A stretch of 42,069 nucleotides of DNA from a virus, in the IMG/VR virus record IMGVR_UViG_3300009551_000028, positions 1 to 42,069 of that record; one strand, written 5' to 3'. The notes beneath the pieces are model-generated. The model worked only from the letters and a program-made list of their open reading frames with translations, searched no databases and was not told the DNA's origin. The position numbers were made by a program, and so were the translations under genes. Below, one piece after another: positions 14,045-22,955 of the stretch. Each line of letters begins with the position of its first letter. The stretch's first letter is position 1.

Positions 14045-14509
14045 GTGAGCACTATTGGCATTGACCAGATCGAGATCGACGAGTTCCCGCTCGTTGTCGC
14101 CCTCCGAACAATCGGCGTCCCATGGGCCGACGAGAATTGTCGGATGCTGAACATCTACACGGAGGACTTCCTTCGGAAGATCAACAAGACCGCCGAAGAG
14201 GCCAAGAAGGCCGGGATACCGGGCAATAAGCAGGTCTGGATTTTCAAACGGACCGACGAGCTCGAAGCAGCTCGTAAAATCTTCCGGGACCTTTGGGACA
14301 ACAACGAGAAGATCGTGGACTTCCCGAACATCGATACGGCCACGATGCTGAAGATCGGGATCCTGTTCCTCAAGAACCGGGGCCCCATCGCCGCCGACTT
14401 CCGCAACCACACGCCCCGAGTCGCCATTTCGCGAGGAACGGAGGGCGAAGTAACGCTGCTTACTTCCAAGACCACAGCGGCCGCTCGGGCTCAGATGGGG
14501 ATCGAATAA
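14045..14509 (+). CDS. Hypothetical tail-region protein (154 aa)
   Basis: GTG start after a CCAA-rich leader (14021-14044). Mixed helical content, with acidic start and Thr-rich end. It lies between the tail tube and the frameshifted chaperone. No family recognised; a tail assembly role is inferred from position only. Confidence 0.6.
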   Translation: MSTIGIDQIEIDEFPLVVALRTIGVPWADENCRMLNIYTEDFLRKINKTAEEAKKAGIPGNKQVWIFKRTDELEAARKIFRDLWDNNEKIVDFPNIDTATMLKIGILFLKNRGPIAADFRNHTPRVAISRGTEGEVTLLTSKTTAAARAQMGIE

Positions 14510-14525
14510 CCAACCAACCCAACCA

Positions 14526-14936
14526 ATGACAGACACACCCGACCCTAGCGAAGTAGTGGCGCAAGCCGTAGCCGGCGACGACGGCGAGATTGGAACCAAG
14601 TTCCAATGGCGCGGACGCCCGCTCAATCCCTACAGCCTCCATCACGTCAACGCCCACATGCGGATGGCCTGGGAGAACATGGGGGACTCCGAATATGCGC
14701 AAATGTTCATCTGGCTCCTGCTGCACAAGAATGGGGCAGCAGCCAACCGCATCCGGGGGGAGAAAGCCGTGGAACAGGCGCAGTTCGAGGCTATCGAATG
14801 GGCCGAAAAGGAGGGGGCGGTCAACAAGGAGACCGCGAAGGAGATGGTGGACTTGATGCAGGAGATCCGCGCCGACAAAGCCAAGGCCGAGAGCATCCAG
14901 CCGAAGAGCCGAGGGGGCACACAGGGAAACCCTTAG
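14526..14936 (+). CDS. Tail assembly chaperone, short product (gpG-like, 136 aa)
   Basis: Position before the tape measure and the frameshift extension identify it as the gpG-type chaperone that coats the tape measure during tail assembly. Helical throughout, with a charged C-terminus. Ends at TAG (14934-14936), two codons after the slippery heptamer G GGA AAC at 14924-14930. The leader is CCAACCAACCCAACCA, with no Shine-Dalgarno sequence. Confidence 0.7.
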   Translation: MTDTPDPSEVVAQAVAGDDGEIGTKFQWRGRPLNPYSLHHVNAHMRMAWENMGDSEYAQMFIWLLLHKNGAAANRIRGEKAVEQAQFEAIEWAEKEGAVNKETAKEMVDLMQEIRADKAKAESIQPKSRGGTQGNP

Positions 14937-15154
14937 CGCCGGGACAATGGACGTGGCTGATCGCCCGCGTCTCGGAGATCACACACGGCAGCCTGACCCC
15001 AGATCAGATCATGGGCGAGATCAGCTACGCGGACGCCCTGCGGTACTACCATCAATGGTGGATCGACCAGGACCCCAAGAACAAGCTGGTGCGCGTAAAG
15101 ACCAGTTCACCAAAGAGCGCCAAGGGACTATTCTCCGCGTATGGCCAATCTTAA
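14526..15154 (+). CDS. Tail assembly chaperone, -1 frameshift product (gpGT-like, 209 aa)
   Basis: The slippery heptamer G GGA AAC (14924-14930) is in the correct phase for -1 slippage, one base away from lambda's G GGA AAG. After slipping, reading continues in the other frame from 14930 to TGA-free coding and stops at 15154. It adds 74 residues (motifs WTWLIARVSEITHG, ADALRYYHQWW) with no start codon of their own but clearly protein-like. A G-rich run (14911-14917) about eight bases upstream could act as a stimulatory internal Shine-Dalgarno. Confidence 0.75.
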
Positions 15155-15827
15155 GACTCGGATCGAAGGGAAGCTGGCGGTGTTCGAGCGGCGGTTGAAG
15201 CAGTACGTAGAGGTAGGGCGCAAGACGATGCCGAACGCCCTCAATAAGCAGGTCCTACAGGTCATCGTTGGAGGAAAGGGGCAACGCGGTTTGGTGCAGA
15301 TCACGCAGAAGGCCACAGAGTCCCGTATCCGCGCGGATTTGGCCCGTGTGGTCACGTACCGCATCGAGGGCCACCAGCCCATCACCTCGCGCCTATCGCG
15401 CGTCCTAGCGGCTCAGGCGCTCTTCAAAAAGGGCATCCACATCACACGCGCGGCATTGGACGCCAAGGAGCAGTCGATCATCAACCAGCGAGTCAAACAC
15501 ACACGCGCCTACATCGCGGCTTCGTGGCTGTTCGCAGCCCAAAAGCTGGCGCAGTACGTGCCGAACAACACGCTGAACAGGCTTAACGATTCCGATATCC
15601 CAAGGGACTCGCAAAAGAACGCCGCGCGCGCACAACAACTTACCACGGCGGCCAGCCAACAGATCCTTCAGGTGGTGGTTTTCAACACGGCTATCGGTGC
15701 TTCCAAGATCGCCGCGAAGGCGCTTCCGAAAGCTCTTTCGAACGCCGCCCGATCCATGGGAAAATACATCCTCCAAGAGGTCTCCAAGGAGATGCAGACC
15801 AAGGTCAAGTTCTTGCCCGGTCATTGA
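15141..15827 (+). CDS. Hypothetical tail-region protein (228 aa)
   Basis: Overlaps the frameshift extension by 14 bases, directly before the tape measure. Highly basic and helical, Ala/Gln/Lys-rich. Candidate roles are tail assembly or a minor tail protein. No family recognised. Confidence 0.6.
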   Translation: MANLKTRIEGKLAVFERRLKQYVEVGRKTMPNALNKQVLQVIVGGKGQRGLVQITQKATESRIRADLARVVTYRIEGHQPITSRLSRVLAAQALFKKGIHITRAALDAKEQSIINQRVKHTRAYIAASWLFAAQKLAQYVPNNTLNRLNDSDIPRDSQKNAARAQQLTTAASQQILQVVVFNTAIGASKIAAKALPKALSNAARSMGKYILQEVSKEMQTKVKFLPGH

Positions 15828-15834
15828 CCCTTTT

Positions 15835-15846
15835 CCCGTTGACGGG
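15835..15846 (+). promoter_or_regulatory. CCCGTTGACGGG element before the tape measure
   Basis: Same 12-base palindrome as the family A promoters, 34 bases (from TTGACG) before the ATG at 15873, nearly the usual 35-38. No acceptable -10 box is seen at the expected place. AAAAGGAGG (15848-15856) follows, a good Shine-Dalgarno sequence but 16 bases from the ATG. It may be a protein-binding site without a full promoter. Confidence 0.45.
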
Positions 15847-15872
15847 TAAAAGGAGGACACCCAACCGATCCA

Positions 15873-17159
15873 ATGGACGACATTTCATTCAAAGCCAGTA
15901 TCGACGACTCGCAGGTGACGACGAGCGCGGCTCGGATGGAAGCGACCGTCAAAAAGGCCAGTTCCAGCATTCAGGCCGAGTTCAACCGGATCTACGTCAG
16001 CCAGCAAAAGATCGCCTCGGGAGGGGGAGGGGGATCGGCGAACTACCGGATCGGCCAAGTGGCGCTTCAGGCGCAGGACGTGGCGGTACAGCTCCAAGGC
16101 GGGGCCAAATACGCACAGGTCATCGCCCAGCAGGGCTCGCAGATCGCCAGCATCTTCGGACCCACGGGGGCAATCATCGGCGGCGTTCTGGCCATCACGG
16201 CCGGGATCATCGGCTGGGCAGCGGCGGAAGAAAAGGCAACCGAGAAGGCCAAGAAATTCGCGGAGCAAATGGAACAGGTTAAGGAGACTTCAGACAGTCT
16301 CTCCAAGATCATGTTTCAAGCATTCGACGCCCGGGAAAATACCATGGCGCGGGCGCACGGGGGATCGATGGCGGAGGAGGAGCTAAAGCGGCAGAAGGAA
16401 CTGATCCACGGACTTGAAGAGATCGACCAGCTTGTCGTCGATGCCCTTCACAACAAGAACGAGATTTCCAACGAGGATGCCATGAGCGCCCGGGAACAGG
16501 TGCGCTACAAATACGCGGCACAAGAGGTCTTGGCGACCGAGGAGCGCATCGCCCATTTCCTCGGAGTCTCATCTGAGAACGTCAGCGCGATCATCAAGAA
16601 AACCGACCAGCACCTCCAACTGGAAAAGCAAATCGCCGAACACGCGGATCGCCACATCGCAGCCCAGAAACGGATCGAGGAAGAGGACGACAGGCGGGTC
16701 AAATCGGCCAAGGAACTGATGAAACACGCGCGGGAACTTACGGCGCTGGCGCAGAAGGGCCTCCACGGACTCTTCGACGACTACGGCCTTGCGTCACAGT
16801 CCCGCGAGCTGGCCAAGCAACTCCTTACATCCCAGGCCATCCACGGTCAGAAGATCCTGGATAAAGCATCGGCCATCCAGGATCCGGCAGCGGCGAAGAA
16901 AGAAGCGCAGGACAAGAAACGGGAGCAACGCGCCATCAAGGAGGCGGCAGAACGCGAAGCTGACGAAGCTGATCGTCGGAACCGCCAGCATGGAGGCAAT
17001 GGGCTATCACGAGCGCAACGGGACGCCATGATCCGCAAGGGCATCGCCGATGCCAACAAGGTGAAGGACAACAAAAACAAGGTCAGCATCGACGACGCCG
17101 ACATCAACAAACTCGCCGCCTCTATCGCGGCAGAGACCGCCAAACAGATCGCAAAATGA
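15873..17159 (+). CDS. Tape measure protein (428 aa)
   Basis: The N-terminal third has the tape-measure signature: heptad helices, then GQVALQAQDVAVQLQGG and a hydrophobic Gly-rich segment (FGPTGAIIGGVLAITAGI, about residues 90-110) that acts in DNA ejection. The rest is long charged coiled coil, Ala/Lys/Glu-rich. It follows the chaperone genes as expected. At about 0.15 nm per residue, 428 residues predict a tail of about 64 nm, short for a siphovirus. Confidence 0.85.
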   Translation: MDDISFKASIDDSQVTTSAARMEATVKKASSSIQAEFNRIYVSQQKIASGGGGGSANYRIGQVALQAQDVAVQLQGGAKYAQVIAQQGSQIASIFGPTGAIIGGVLAITAGIIGWAAAEEKATEKAKKFAEQMEQVKETSDSLSKIMFQAFDARENTMARAHGGSMAEEELKRQKELIHGLEEIDQLVVDALHNKNEISNEDAMSAREQVRYKYAAQEVLATEERIAHFLGVSSENVSAIIKKTDQHLQLEKQIAEHADRHIAAQKRIEEEDDRRVKSAKELMKHARELTALAQKGLHGLFDDYGLASQSRELAKQLLTSQAIHGQKILDKASAIQDPAAAKKEAQDKKREQRAIKEAAEREADEADRRNRQHGGNGLSRAQRDAMIRKGIADANKVKDNKNKVSIDDADINKLAASIAAETAKQIAK

Positions 17160-17884
17160 GCACGAGCCCAATCTTTCTAGGCGACATGGCCTTCCAGGAA
17201 ACAGTGGGCAGCGTGCTCAACGTAGACCCCTGGGGGCTCGATACCCTCACGCGTCGGATCAATGGCCGTTCCGACCAAGGCCCAGCCTACATCGCCACGC
17301 TGGCACGCAAGCGCACCGTCACGGACTCGGTATATAAAACGCTCTACATGGTGGACTACTCCATCACGATGGACGGCGCGATCTGGGACGCCACCCTTAC
17401 CTTTAAAGGCGTCATCAACTCCACGCTGCAACCCGATCCGATCATCGAGAAGGGGTACCGGGTGCAGAACATCACGCTCCCGTTCTTCGGTTCCGAGGCC
17501 ACGGGCATCAACGCCACCTTCAGCCTGACCGTTCCCTACACGCGCTACATGTACGCCCTTCAGGAGGAACCCACGGCCCCGCGATTCCGAGGTCGAGTGA
17601 AGGTGACGAAAGACTCCCTTCAGATCGTCGGGCGTGCCGGAGCGGCCGGGAATCTGGTCATCTTCGCCGGCAAGTTCCTAAACACTGGCGTGCCGGGAGT
17701 GATTTCTGGCGGGGCAATTTCGAGCAGCATCAACTCCTACAACGCCGTTGCCGAGAGCGTGACGACGCAGTTTGACGCTCGGCAGGTCGGCCAATGGTGG
17801 GAGGTCACAGAAAACAACGAGGTGGTCATCCAGCCGCTCGATCTGGCGCAGGCTGGCTACACGGCGCAACTGAACGGCTTCTAA
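17156..17884 (+). CDS. Putative minor tail protein (242 aa)
   Basis: ATGA overlap with the tape measure. Beta-rich throughout, with repeated short strands (KTLYMVDYSITMDG, ATFSLTVPYTRYMYA). Distal tail or baseplate hub proteins normally follow the tape measure. No motif allows a firmer name. Confidence 0.6.
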   Translation: MSTSPIFLGDMAFQETVGSVLNVDPWGLDTLTRRINGRSDQGPAYIATLARKRTVTDSVYKTLYMVDYSITMDGAIWDATLTFKGVINSTLQPDPIIEKGYRVQNITLPFFGSEATGINATFSLTVPYTRYMYALQEEPTAPRFRGRVKVTKDSLQIVGRAGAAGNLVIFAGKFLNTGVPGVISGGAISSSINSYNAVAESVTTQFDARQVGQWWEVTENNEVVIQPLDLAQAGYTAQLNGF

Positions 17885-18114
17885 TGTCCTTCATTACCGA
17901 CATCCAAAAGCTGCCGGACTTGAAGGAATTCGAGGGCGGGAACAACAAGCAACGAGACCACCTAAATGCGCTCGTCAAAGCCATCAAGCTCATCCGAGAC
18001 GCGGCCAATCGGGCCGGAAACGAGAAGTCTCCGAACGTCCTTCAGATCACCGTGGTAGCCAACGGCGCACCCGTTGACGGGACATTCACGGCGTACGTCG
18101 GAAACCTGACATGA
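17884..18114 (+). CDS. Hypothetical tail-region protein (76 aa)
   Basis: TAATG junction with the gene before and ATGA with the gene after. N-terminal helical half and C-terminal beta half (LQITVVANG, FTAYVG). Its codons contain CCCGTTGACGGG at 18070-18081. Role unknown. Confidence 0.6.
   Translation: MSFITDIQKLPDLKEFEGGNNKQRDHLNALVKAIKLIRDAANRAGNEKSPNVLQITVVANGAPVDGTFTAYVGNLT
18070..18081 (+). promoter_or_regulatory. CCCGTTGACGGG element inside the gene before 18111
   Basis: TTGACG at 18074-18079 is 37 bases from the next ATG (18111), as in real family A promoters. A degenerate -10 (TCGGAA, 18098-18103) is the best at that spacing. Either a weak promoter or the binding site alone. Confidence 0.35.
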
Positions 18115-18908
18115 GCAGGATTTGGTTCATGGGCAGCGGATACGAGGACGCCGCCAAAGGAGCGCTCATTCAGCCCACCAAGGCCATCGTCCCCTACCCG
18201 GGCCAGCGGAACACCATCGACGGCGTGCGATTCGGGTACCCGGAGATCATTGATGACGATCAATTCTGTGAACTACTCTACCGGGTGAAGCGATGGGGCC
18301 TCACGGTGAGCTGGAGCCTATCGGGAACCATTGGAGGACTGACGGCTACCGAGGTCGGCAGCGGAAGCGGGAGCATGATCCTAAACCCGGCCATCACGAG
18401 CGAACGCGACCTTGTAGAGCCGGTATGGAACCTCTTCGGGGCACAAGGAAGCTGGCTCGCAGACCCCATCTCCTACACCTACACGCGGGTCATTGACGGC
18501 GATTCCGAGACGGTGAACACCACCAGCACCGGGTACCTGTGGATCGCCGCCTCCTTCGCCGCGCCAGCCCTGACAACGCCGGTGACGACCTACACATGGC
18601 GAACCGATCTTGAAAGATGGGTACCGCGTGTAGACGCCATCGGGATCGGCGCTGGCTTCTTCGTCTGCGCCACGGCGCAGGACATAACGCCACCAACAGA
18701 CTGGACGCCCATCACCTTCACGGGCAGCTTCAATGGAGCGGCCATGGAGGTGCGAGGAATCACCCGGGACACCCTCAGCGTGGTTTCGGCTGACTTGGTG
18801 ATCGAGCCCGTCGAATGGTGGGAGTACCGGACGGCGGCGGGGGCAGATCCGATCTACGACTCGGCTACGGGTGCGAAAATCCGCAGCCCGATCACGCAAG
18901 TATTTTGA
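18111..18908 (+). CDS. Putative minor tail protein (265 aa)
   Basis: Beta-rich with many aromatic residues (VSWSLSGTIGG, WWEYRTAAG near the C-terminus). It lies between the minor tail protein and the fibre. The stop codon overlaps the -35 box of the fibre promoter. No domain recognised. Confidence 0.6.
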   Translation: MSRIWFMGSGYEDAAKGALIQPTKAIVPYPGQRNTIDGVRFGYPEIIDDDQFCELLYRVKRWGLTVSWSLSGTIGGLTATEVGSGSGSMILNPAITSERDLVEPVWNLFGAQGSWLADPISYTYTRVIDGDSETVNTTSTGYLWIAASFAAPALTTPVTTYTWRTDLERWVPRVDAIGIGAGFFVCATAQDITPPTDWTPITFTGSFNGAAMEVRGITRDTLSVVSADLVIEPVEWWEYRTAAGADPIYDSATGAKIRSPITQVF

Positions 18909-18934
18909 CGAGGGGGCAGAGTGCTGACTAGAAG
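18905..18934 (+). promoter_or_regulatory. Family A promoter for the tail fibre
   Basis: TTGACG (18905-18910) overlaps the TGA of the gene before. After 18 bp, TAGAAG (18929-18934), then eight bases to the ATG at 18943. It lacks the CCCG arms. The GAGGGGG run in the spacer is too far from the ATG to be a Shine-Dalgarno sequence. Confidence 0.6.
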
Positions 18935-18942
18935 CGCCGGTA

Positions 18943-20670
18943 ATGGCTTCCAAGCGCCGCCTATTTATTAATATTTCCGAACTGGATCCCAGTTCGGCCT
19001 TCGTTAAGTCCTTCACCGAGACCAGCGCCGCCAATCCGATTGTGATGGCGCAATCGGACTCCTTCACCCTTCAGCTTCATTTCCTGGCGGTGAACCCCAT
19101 CCCGACGCCGGGTCGGCCGTTCATCTACGTGGATCCGGCCGACTGGATCGGGGCCAAATTCGCGATGGGGAGCATCGGAGCCATCCCCAACGGCGGAACC
19201 TTCACTGTCACGAGCAGCGTAAGCGGCACAACGGGCGGCATCGCCTACAACGCCAGCGCCGCGACGGTGCAGACCGCCGTCCAGGCCCTCGGGGGAATGG
19301 GAGCCGCGACCGTGACCAGCACCGTCACCGGGTCGTGGAACATCGATAGCAACTCCGCCACCGCAAGCCCCGTGGTAGACCTCACAGGCAGCGCCATCGC
19401 CCTCGCGCCGGACGGCTCAACGGTGGTCATCATCAAGACCCAGACGGCCAACGGAAGTTTGACGAATCGCTGGATCATCCAAGTCCGCAAAGCCCTCCCG
19501 GTGCTCAACACCACATGGACGGGGCTGGACTTGGCAAACGTCGATGTGACGATCGTTCAACACGGCAGCGCCACGGCCAACAAGGTCTTTCGGGTGGTCT
19601 GGAACGCCGACGCCTATTACGGGGGCGTCCTGCTGGCTTTCTTCGACGGGACCAACACCTTCACCCTCGGACCCATCGCCTACAATGCGCAGGCGTCCGA
19701 TGTCGTGGCGGCATTCACCGCCACGGGGGCGGGCAACAGCGTCTCGGTTGTGCAGAACAACGCCGGGGATTTCACGATCTCTTGCACAGGGACGGGCATC
19801 CAACTCAGCGACGATCCAACACTCGACACGTCTTCCAACACGCTGATCGTTCCGGTAGGGTACGAGGGTACCGTCACGGCCAGCACAGCAGGAGTCGGGG
19901 ACCTTTTGGCAGGCGCGAACACCGTCACCACGACTTGCGAGGTGGAGATCCGACAGGACGTCGATCAGCCGCAGACCGTGGCGCAGATCACCAACGCCGT
20001 CTTCATCGCGGACCTGATCAGCAATAGCCCCGGTTTCCAGACAGGTAGCGAGGATTTCGCCACGATTCCAGACGTGAGGGCGATTGCGGCTCATACGTTC
20101 GCTAATACAACCGCGCGCAATGCGGATGTCCCAGAACGCGATGGCCAACTTGGGTTTCAAATCGACACTCAGCAACTTTGGCATTCCAATGGAACGAGCG
20201 CCGGGGATTGGCAACAAACAATCCAGATTGGCGCACTGCGCGTCGGAAACTCTGGAGTTGCCGACGGGGTTTTGACAATCTATGGCGGCGGGGCTGGTGC
20301 TCAATTCGGATCTATCGTAGCGAGTCCGCTTACCTCCATTCGTTCTTGGAATCTTCCAGATGCGAGCGGAACTATTGCGCTCACGGGTTCGACTACCTCT
20401 TCTGCCTACGTCGCCAAAACATCCGGCTACACCGTCACGGCAACGGACAGCACCATCGATTGCACAACGGGATCGTTCACCATCACTCTCCTAACTGCCG
20501 TTGGCATCACCGGCCAGACCTTCACGGTCAAGAACAGCGGCAGCGGCACGATTACCATCAACACCACAAGCAGTCAGACGATTGACGGTCTGGCCTCGGG
20601 CGCAATCACCCTCTCGCCGGGTGTGGCGATGACCGTTCAGTCCACGGGTGCGAACTGGATCCGGATCTAA
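18943..20670 (+). CDS. Tail fibre / tip protein with repeated beta modules (575 aa)
   Basis: Long, Thr/Ser/Val/Ala-rich beta protein. Two related modules are visible around residues 86-118 and 236-266, each with GIAYNA or PIAYNA followed by the S.VQ/VV.A pattern typical of fibre domains. The last 90 residues (from about SAYVAKTSGYTVTATDS) resemble C-terminal fibre or receptor-binding domains ending in NWIRI. It probably contacts the host. Own promoter at 18905. Confidence 0.75.
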   Translation: MASKRRLFINISELDPSSAFVKSFTETSAANPIVMAQSDSFTLQLHFLAVNPIPTPGRPFIYVDPADWIGAKFAMGSIGAIPNGGTFTVTSSVSGTTGGIAYNASAATVQTAVQALGGMGAATVTSTVTGSWNIDSNSATASPVVDLTGSAIALAPDGSTVVIIKTQTANGSLTNRWIIQVRKALPVLNTTWTGLDLANVDVTIVQHGSATANKVFRVVWNADAYYGGVLLAFFDGTNTFTLGPIAYNAQASDVVAAFTATGAGNSVSVVQNNAGDFTISCTGTGIQLSDDPTLDTSSNTLIVPVGYEGTVTASTAGVGDLLAGANTVTTTCEVEIRQDVDQPQTVAQITNAVFIADLISNSPGFQTGSEDFATIPDVRAIAAHTFANTTARNADVPERDGQLGFQIDTQQLWHSNGTSAGDWQQTIQIGALRVGNSGVADGVLTIYGGGAGAQFGSIVASPLTSIRSWNLPDASGTIALTGSTTSSAYVAKTSGYTVTATDSTIDCTTGSFTITLLTAVGITGQTFTVKNSGSGTITINTTSSQTIDGLASGAITLSPGVAMTVQSTGANWIRI

Positions 20671-20674
20671 CTTT

Positions 20675-21445
20675 ATGAGCTTCAATCCAAACTCGGCACT
20701 GATCGGAGAGATTCGGACCTATGCGGGCATCACAGCCCCGAGCGGATGGCTACTGACCTACGGGCAAGCCATCAGTCGCACGACCTACGCCAGCCTGTTC
20801 GCCACGCTGAACCCCTCACAGGGCACCGTCACGATGACGATTGCGAGCCCCGGCGTAGTGTCGAAAACCTCTCACGGATTGGTCGCTGGCGACCCTATCT
20901 ACTTCACCACGACCGGCGCTCTCCCAACCGGTGTAACGGCTGGGACGAAGTATTTCGTCATCAGCGCAGGATTGACCGCCAACGCGTTCGAGTTCAGCGC
21001 CACTCTTGGCGGTAGCGCAGTGAACACCAGCGGCAGCCAGAGCGGCACACACACCCTCTGGCGCTCGCCCTACGGTGTCGGGGATGGCTCGACCACCTTC
21101 AACGTGCCCGACCTACGGGGACGCGTGGCGGCGTTCTATGATAGCATGGGTGGCACGGCGGCGAACCGGTTGACTGGCTCGCCTACGGGCGGCGTGACAG
21201 GTAGCGTCATTGGTGCGACCGGTGGCGAGCAGGGGCACACGTTGACCGCAGCCGAGATTCCTCCGCTTCCCGTTACGGGAAGCGATGCGTGGGGAGCTAC
21301 TGGTGCAGGTGCCATCGCCATAGGTGACGACGGTTCATTTAACACCACCTCCAACAATGCAGCAAATAACGGAGTGTCTACCGCTTCGCACAACAACGTG
21401 CAGCCCGCGATCATTTTGAACGCCATCATCTACACAGGAGTATAA
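20675..21445 (+). CDS. Phage tail collar domain protein with an inserted domain (256 aa)
   Basis: Residues 9-46 and 133-150 are the two halves of a tail collar domain (APSGWLLTYGQAISRTTYA, then GVGDGSTTFNVPDLRGR). Between them, about residues 47-131 form an extra beta-rich domain (HGLVAGDPIYF, YFVISAGLTANAFEFSAT). The C-terminal end repeats the NNVQPAIILNAIIYTGV motif of collar proteins. Start taken at 20675 because upstream codons overlap the fibre gene. It forms a tandem pair with the next gene. Confidence 0.85.
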   Translation: MSFNPNSALIGEIRTYAGITAPSGWLLTYGQAISRTTYASLFATLNPSQGTVTMTIASPGVVSKTSHGLVAGDPIYFTTTGALPTGVTAGTKYFVISAGLTANAFEFSATLGGSAVNTSGSQSGTHTLWRSPYGVGDGSTTFNVPDLRGRVAAFYDSMGGTAANRLTGSPTGGVTGSVIGATGGEQGHTLTAAEIPPLPVTGSDAWGATGAGAIAIGDDGSFNTTSNNAANNGVSTASHNNVQPAIILNAIIYTGV

Positions 21446-21449
21446 AAAC

Positions 21450-21896
21450 ATGACACCCATTGGACTCATCGCACATTTCGCCGTCACTCCACCGCCAGCC
21501 CGCTGGCTGGAATGCAACGGACAGGCAATCTCGCGGATCGCCTACGCTGATTTATTCAGAGTCATCGGAGAGACGTACGGCGCAGGTGACGGGACGACGA
21601 CATTCAATCTGCCCGATATTCGCGGGCGCGTGATTGCTTCGCCTGGAACCGAGCCCTTCAACGGAGTGGGATCCAAGACCGGAGAGGCTACGCACCAGTT
21701 GACTGCTTCGGAAATCCCCGAGCTCGGCATAAGCGTAACGGACGATTGGCAAGTTGCCGGTTCCGCTAAGGTGGCAGGGAGCGATGGGACAACCTCGAAC
21801 CCCCTATCTTCCGTGGTCAACGCAGGCGGCGGATCGCCGCATAACAACGTGCAGCCCACCATCATTATTCCGGCAGTAATCTACGCTGGCGTGTGA
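21450..21896 (+). CDS. Phage tail collar domain protein (148 aa)
   Basis: Same domain without the insertion: PPARWLECNGQAISR, then GAGDGTTTFNLPDIRGR and the C-terminal NNVQPTIIIPAVIYAGV. Probably a duplicate of the previous gene, shorter by the inserted domain. Likely part of the fibre or tail tip. Confidence 0.9.
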   Translation: MTPIGLIAHFAVTPPPARWLECNGQAISRIAYADLFRVIGETYGAGDGTTTFNLPDIRGRVIASPGTEPFNGVGSKTGEATHQLTASEIPELGISVTDDWQVAGSAKVAGSDGTTSNPLSSVVNAGGGSPHNNVQPTIIIPAVIYAGV

Positions 21897-22183
21897 GCCA
21901 CGAAGCCCCCAACGGCAAAGCGACCGTCTCCCTTATCCTTCAGGGTGCCGCCTTCCTCGTCCTGGTCGTCGCTCCGTTAATCATCATGTATTCCAAGCTG
22001 AACAGCTTGGAGATTATGGTCACGGAACGCCTCGGGGAAGTGGAGACGCAGTTCCGGGCGGCGGACGAATACCGGAACGTCATGCTGGCCACCCAGATGC
22101 GCTACATCGGGCTCCTGTGGCACAAAGCCTACGGGGAGCCATTCCCGACTGAGACCTACTTTCCAACCATCTCACGTAAATAA
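21893..22183 (+). CDS. Membrane-anchored protein, holin or spanin candidate (96 aa)
   Basis: GTG start in a GTGA overlap with the collar gene. One hydrophobic segment (about residues 12-33), then a charged helical region (VTERLGEVETQFRAADEY) that could form a periplasmic coiled coil. The layout fits an inner-membrane spanin or a one-span holin. Confidence 0.6.
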   Translation: MSHEAPNGKATVSLILQGAAFLVLVVAPLIIMYSKLNSLEIMVTERLGEVETQFRAADEYRNVMLATQMRYIGLLWHKAYGEPFPTETYFPTISRK

Positions 22184-22185
22184 CC

Positions 22186-22590
22186 ATGGGCTACCGCAAC
22201 ATCACCTTCACCTTCGTTGTCTCGGGCGATCCGAATGGCGCCCCGGACGCAATCGACATCTTCCTCGCGGGCGTGCGGCTCAAGATGTGGTACCTGAGTG
22301 GCGAAGCCGAATCGGATACCAGCGGACCCGAGGCACCGGATGCCCCGGCAATCAACGTTCCCATTGACGGGAACTGTTCGATCACCACTCCCAACTTCAA
22401 CCCCGTGGAAGGCGTGACCTACGTCTTGGAATACTCGGATAACGAGTGGGCGTCGGTCTCGGTCCTTGATTCGGACTGCGGACCCAACGAGACCACGGAG
22501 ACCACCTTTACGAGTACGCGGCGCTGGCGTATAACGGCCTACGACAATACAGGCACCGTTAACGGGCAATCCACCGCCCTCATTCCATGA
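22186..22590 (+). CDS. Hypothetical beta-rich protein (134 aa)
   Basis: Beta-rich, with a start like a fibronectin- or Ig-type domain (NITFTFVVSG) and a hydrophilic, Pro-containing middle. No family recognised. The inverted repeat GTTCCC-ATTGAC-GGGAAC lies in its codons at 22357-22374. ATGA overlap with the next gene. Confidence 0.6.
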   Translation: MGYRNITFTFVVSGDPNGAPDAIDIFLAGVRLKMWYLSGEAESDTSGPEAPDAPAINVPIDGNCSITTPNFNPVEGVTYVLEYSDNEWASVSVLDSDCGPNETTETTFTSTRRWRITAYDNTGTVNGQSTALIP

Positions 22591-22955
22591 ATCCCGAACT
22601 CGTAATAACCGAATCTGGCGTGCGCAGAATGGTAGCCAGATCATGGAAGGCGTGGCTGGCATCGATGCTGCCGTTCTTCGTGAGCATGACGACTCGCCGG
22701 CGAAAGACAGAGGAAGGGGAGGAGGTCGAGCAGAAGATTAACAACGTCGCCGCCGGATGGCAGGCTATCCAACTGGCCTTCATGGGCTACATCGTCTACT
22801 CCATCAATTCCTTCGTTGGAGGCCCGACAGAAAATCGCGCGGTGAACGAGATCAAAGACCGGCTGACGGCCCTTGAGCACAAGGTGGAAGGCATGGACTA
22901 CCAGCAACGACTTTTCTTCGACAGCGTGAAGACCTACCAACCTTCGAAACGATGA
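22587..22955 (+). CDS. Membrane protein, possible holin (122 aa)
   Basis: Two hydrophobic stretches (about residues 24-36 and 58-74) separated by a basic loop, then a charged coiled-coil tail (IKDRLTALEHKVEGM). Could be a two-span holin or a membrane-bound accessory protein. Surrounded by two further small membrane proteins. Confidence 0.6.
   Translation: MNPELVITESGVRRMVARSWKAWLASMLPFFVSMTTRRRKTEEGEEVEQKINNVAAGWQAIQLAFMGYIVYSINSFVGGPTENRAVNEIKDRLTALEHKVEGMDYQQRLFFDSVKTYQPSKR

Noticed and set aside
15847-15852. TAAAAG after the palindrome before the tape measure as a -10 box
   Set aside because: It is only two bases from the -35 hexamer, which no sigma factor spacing allows.
22357-22374. 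Inverted repeat GTTCCC-ATTGAC-GGGAAC as a promoter
   Set aside because: It contains TTGACG but no -10 box or gene start at the right distance; it is inside a coding sequence.
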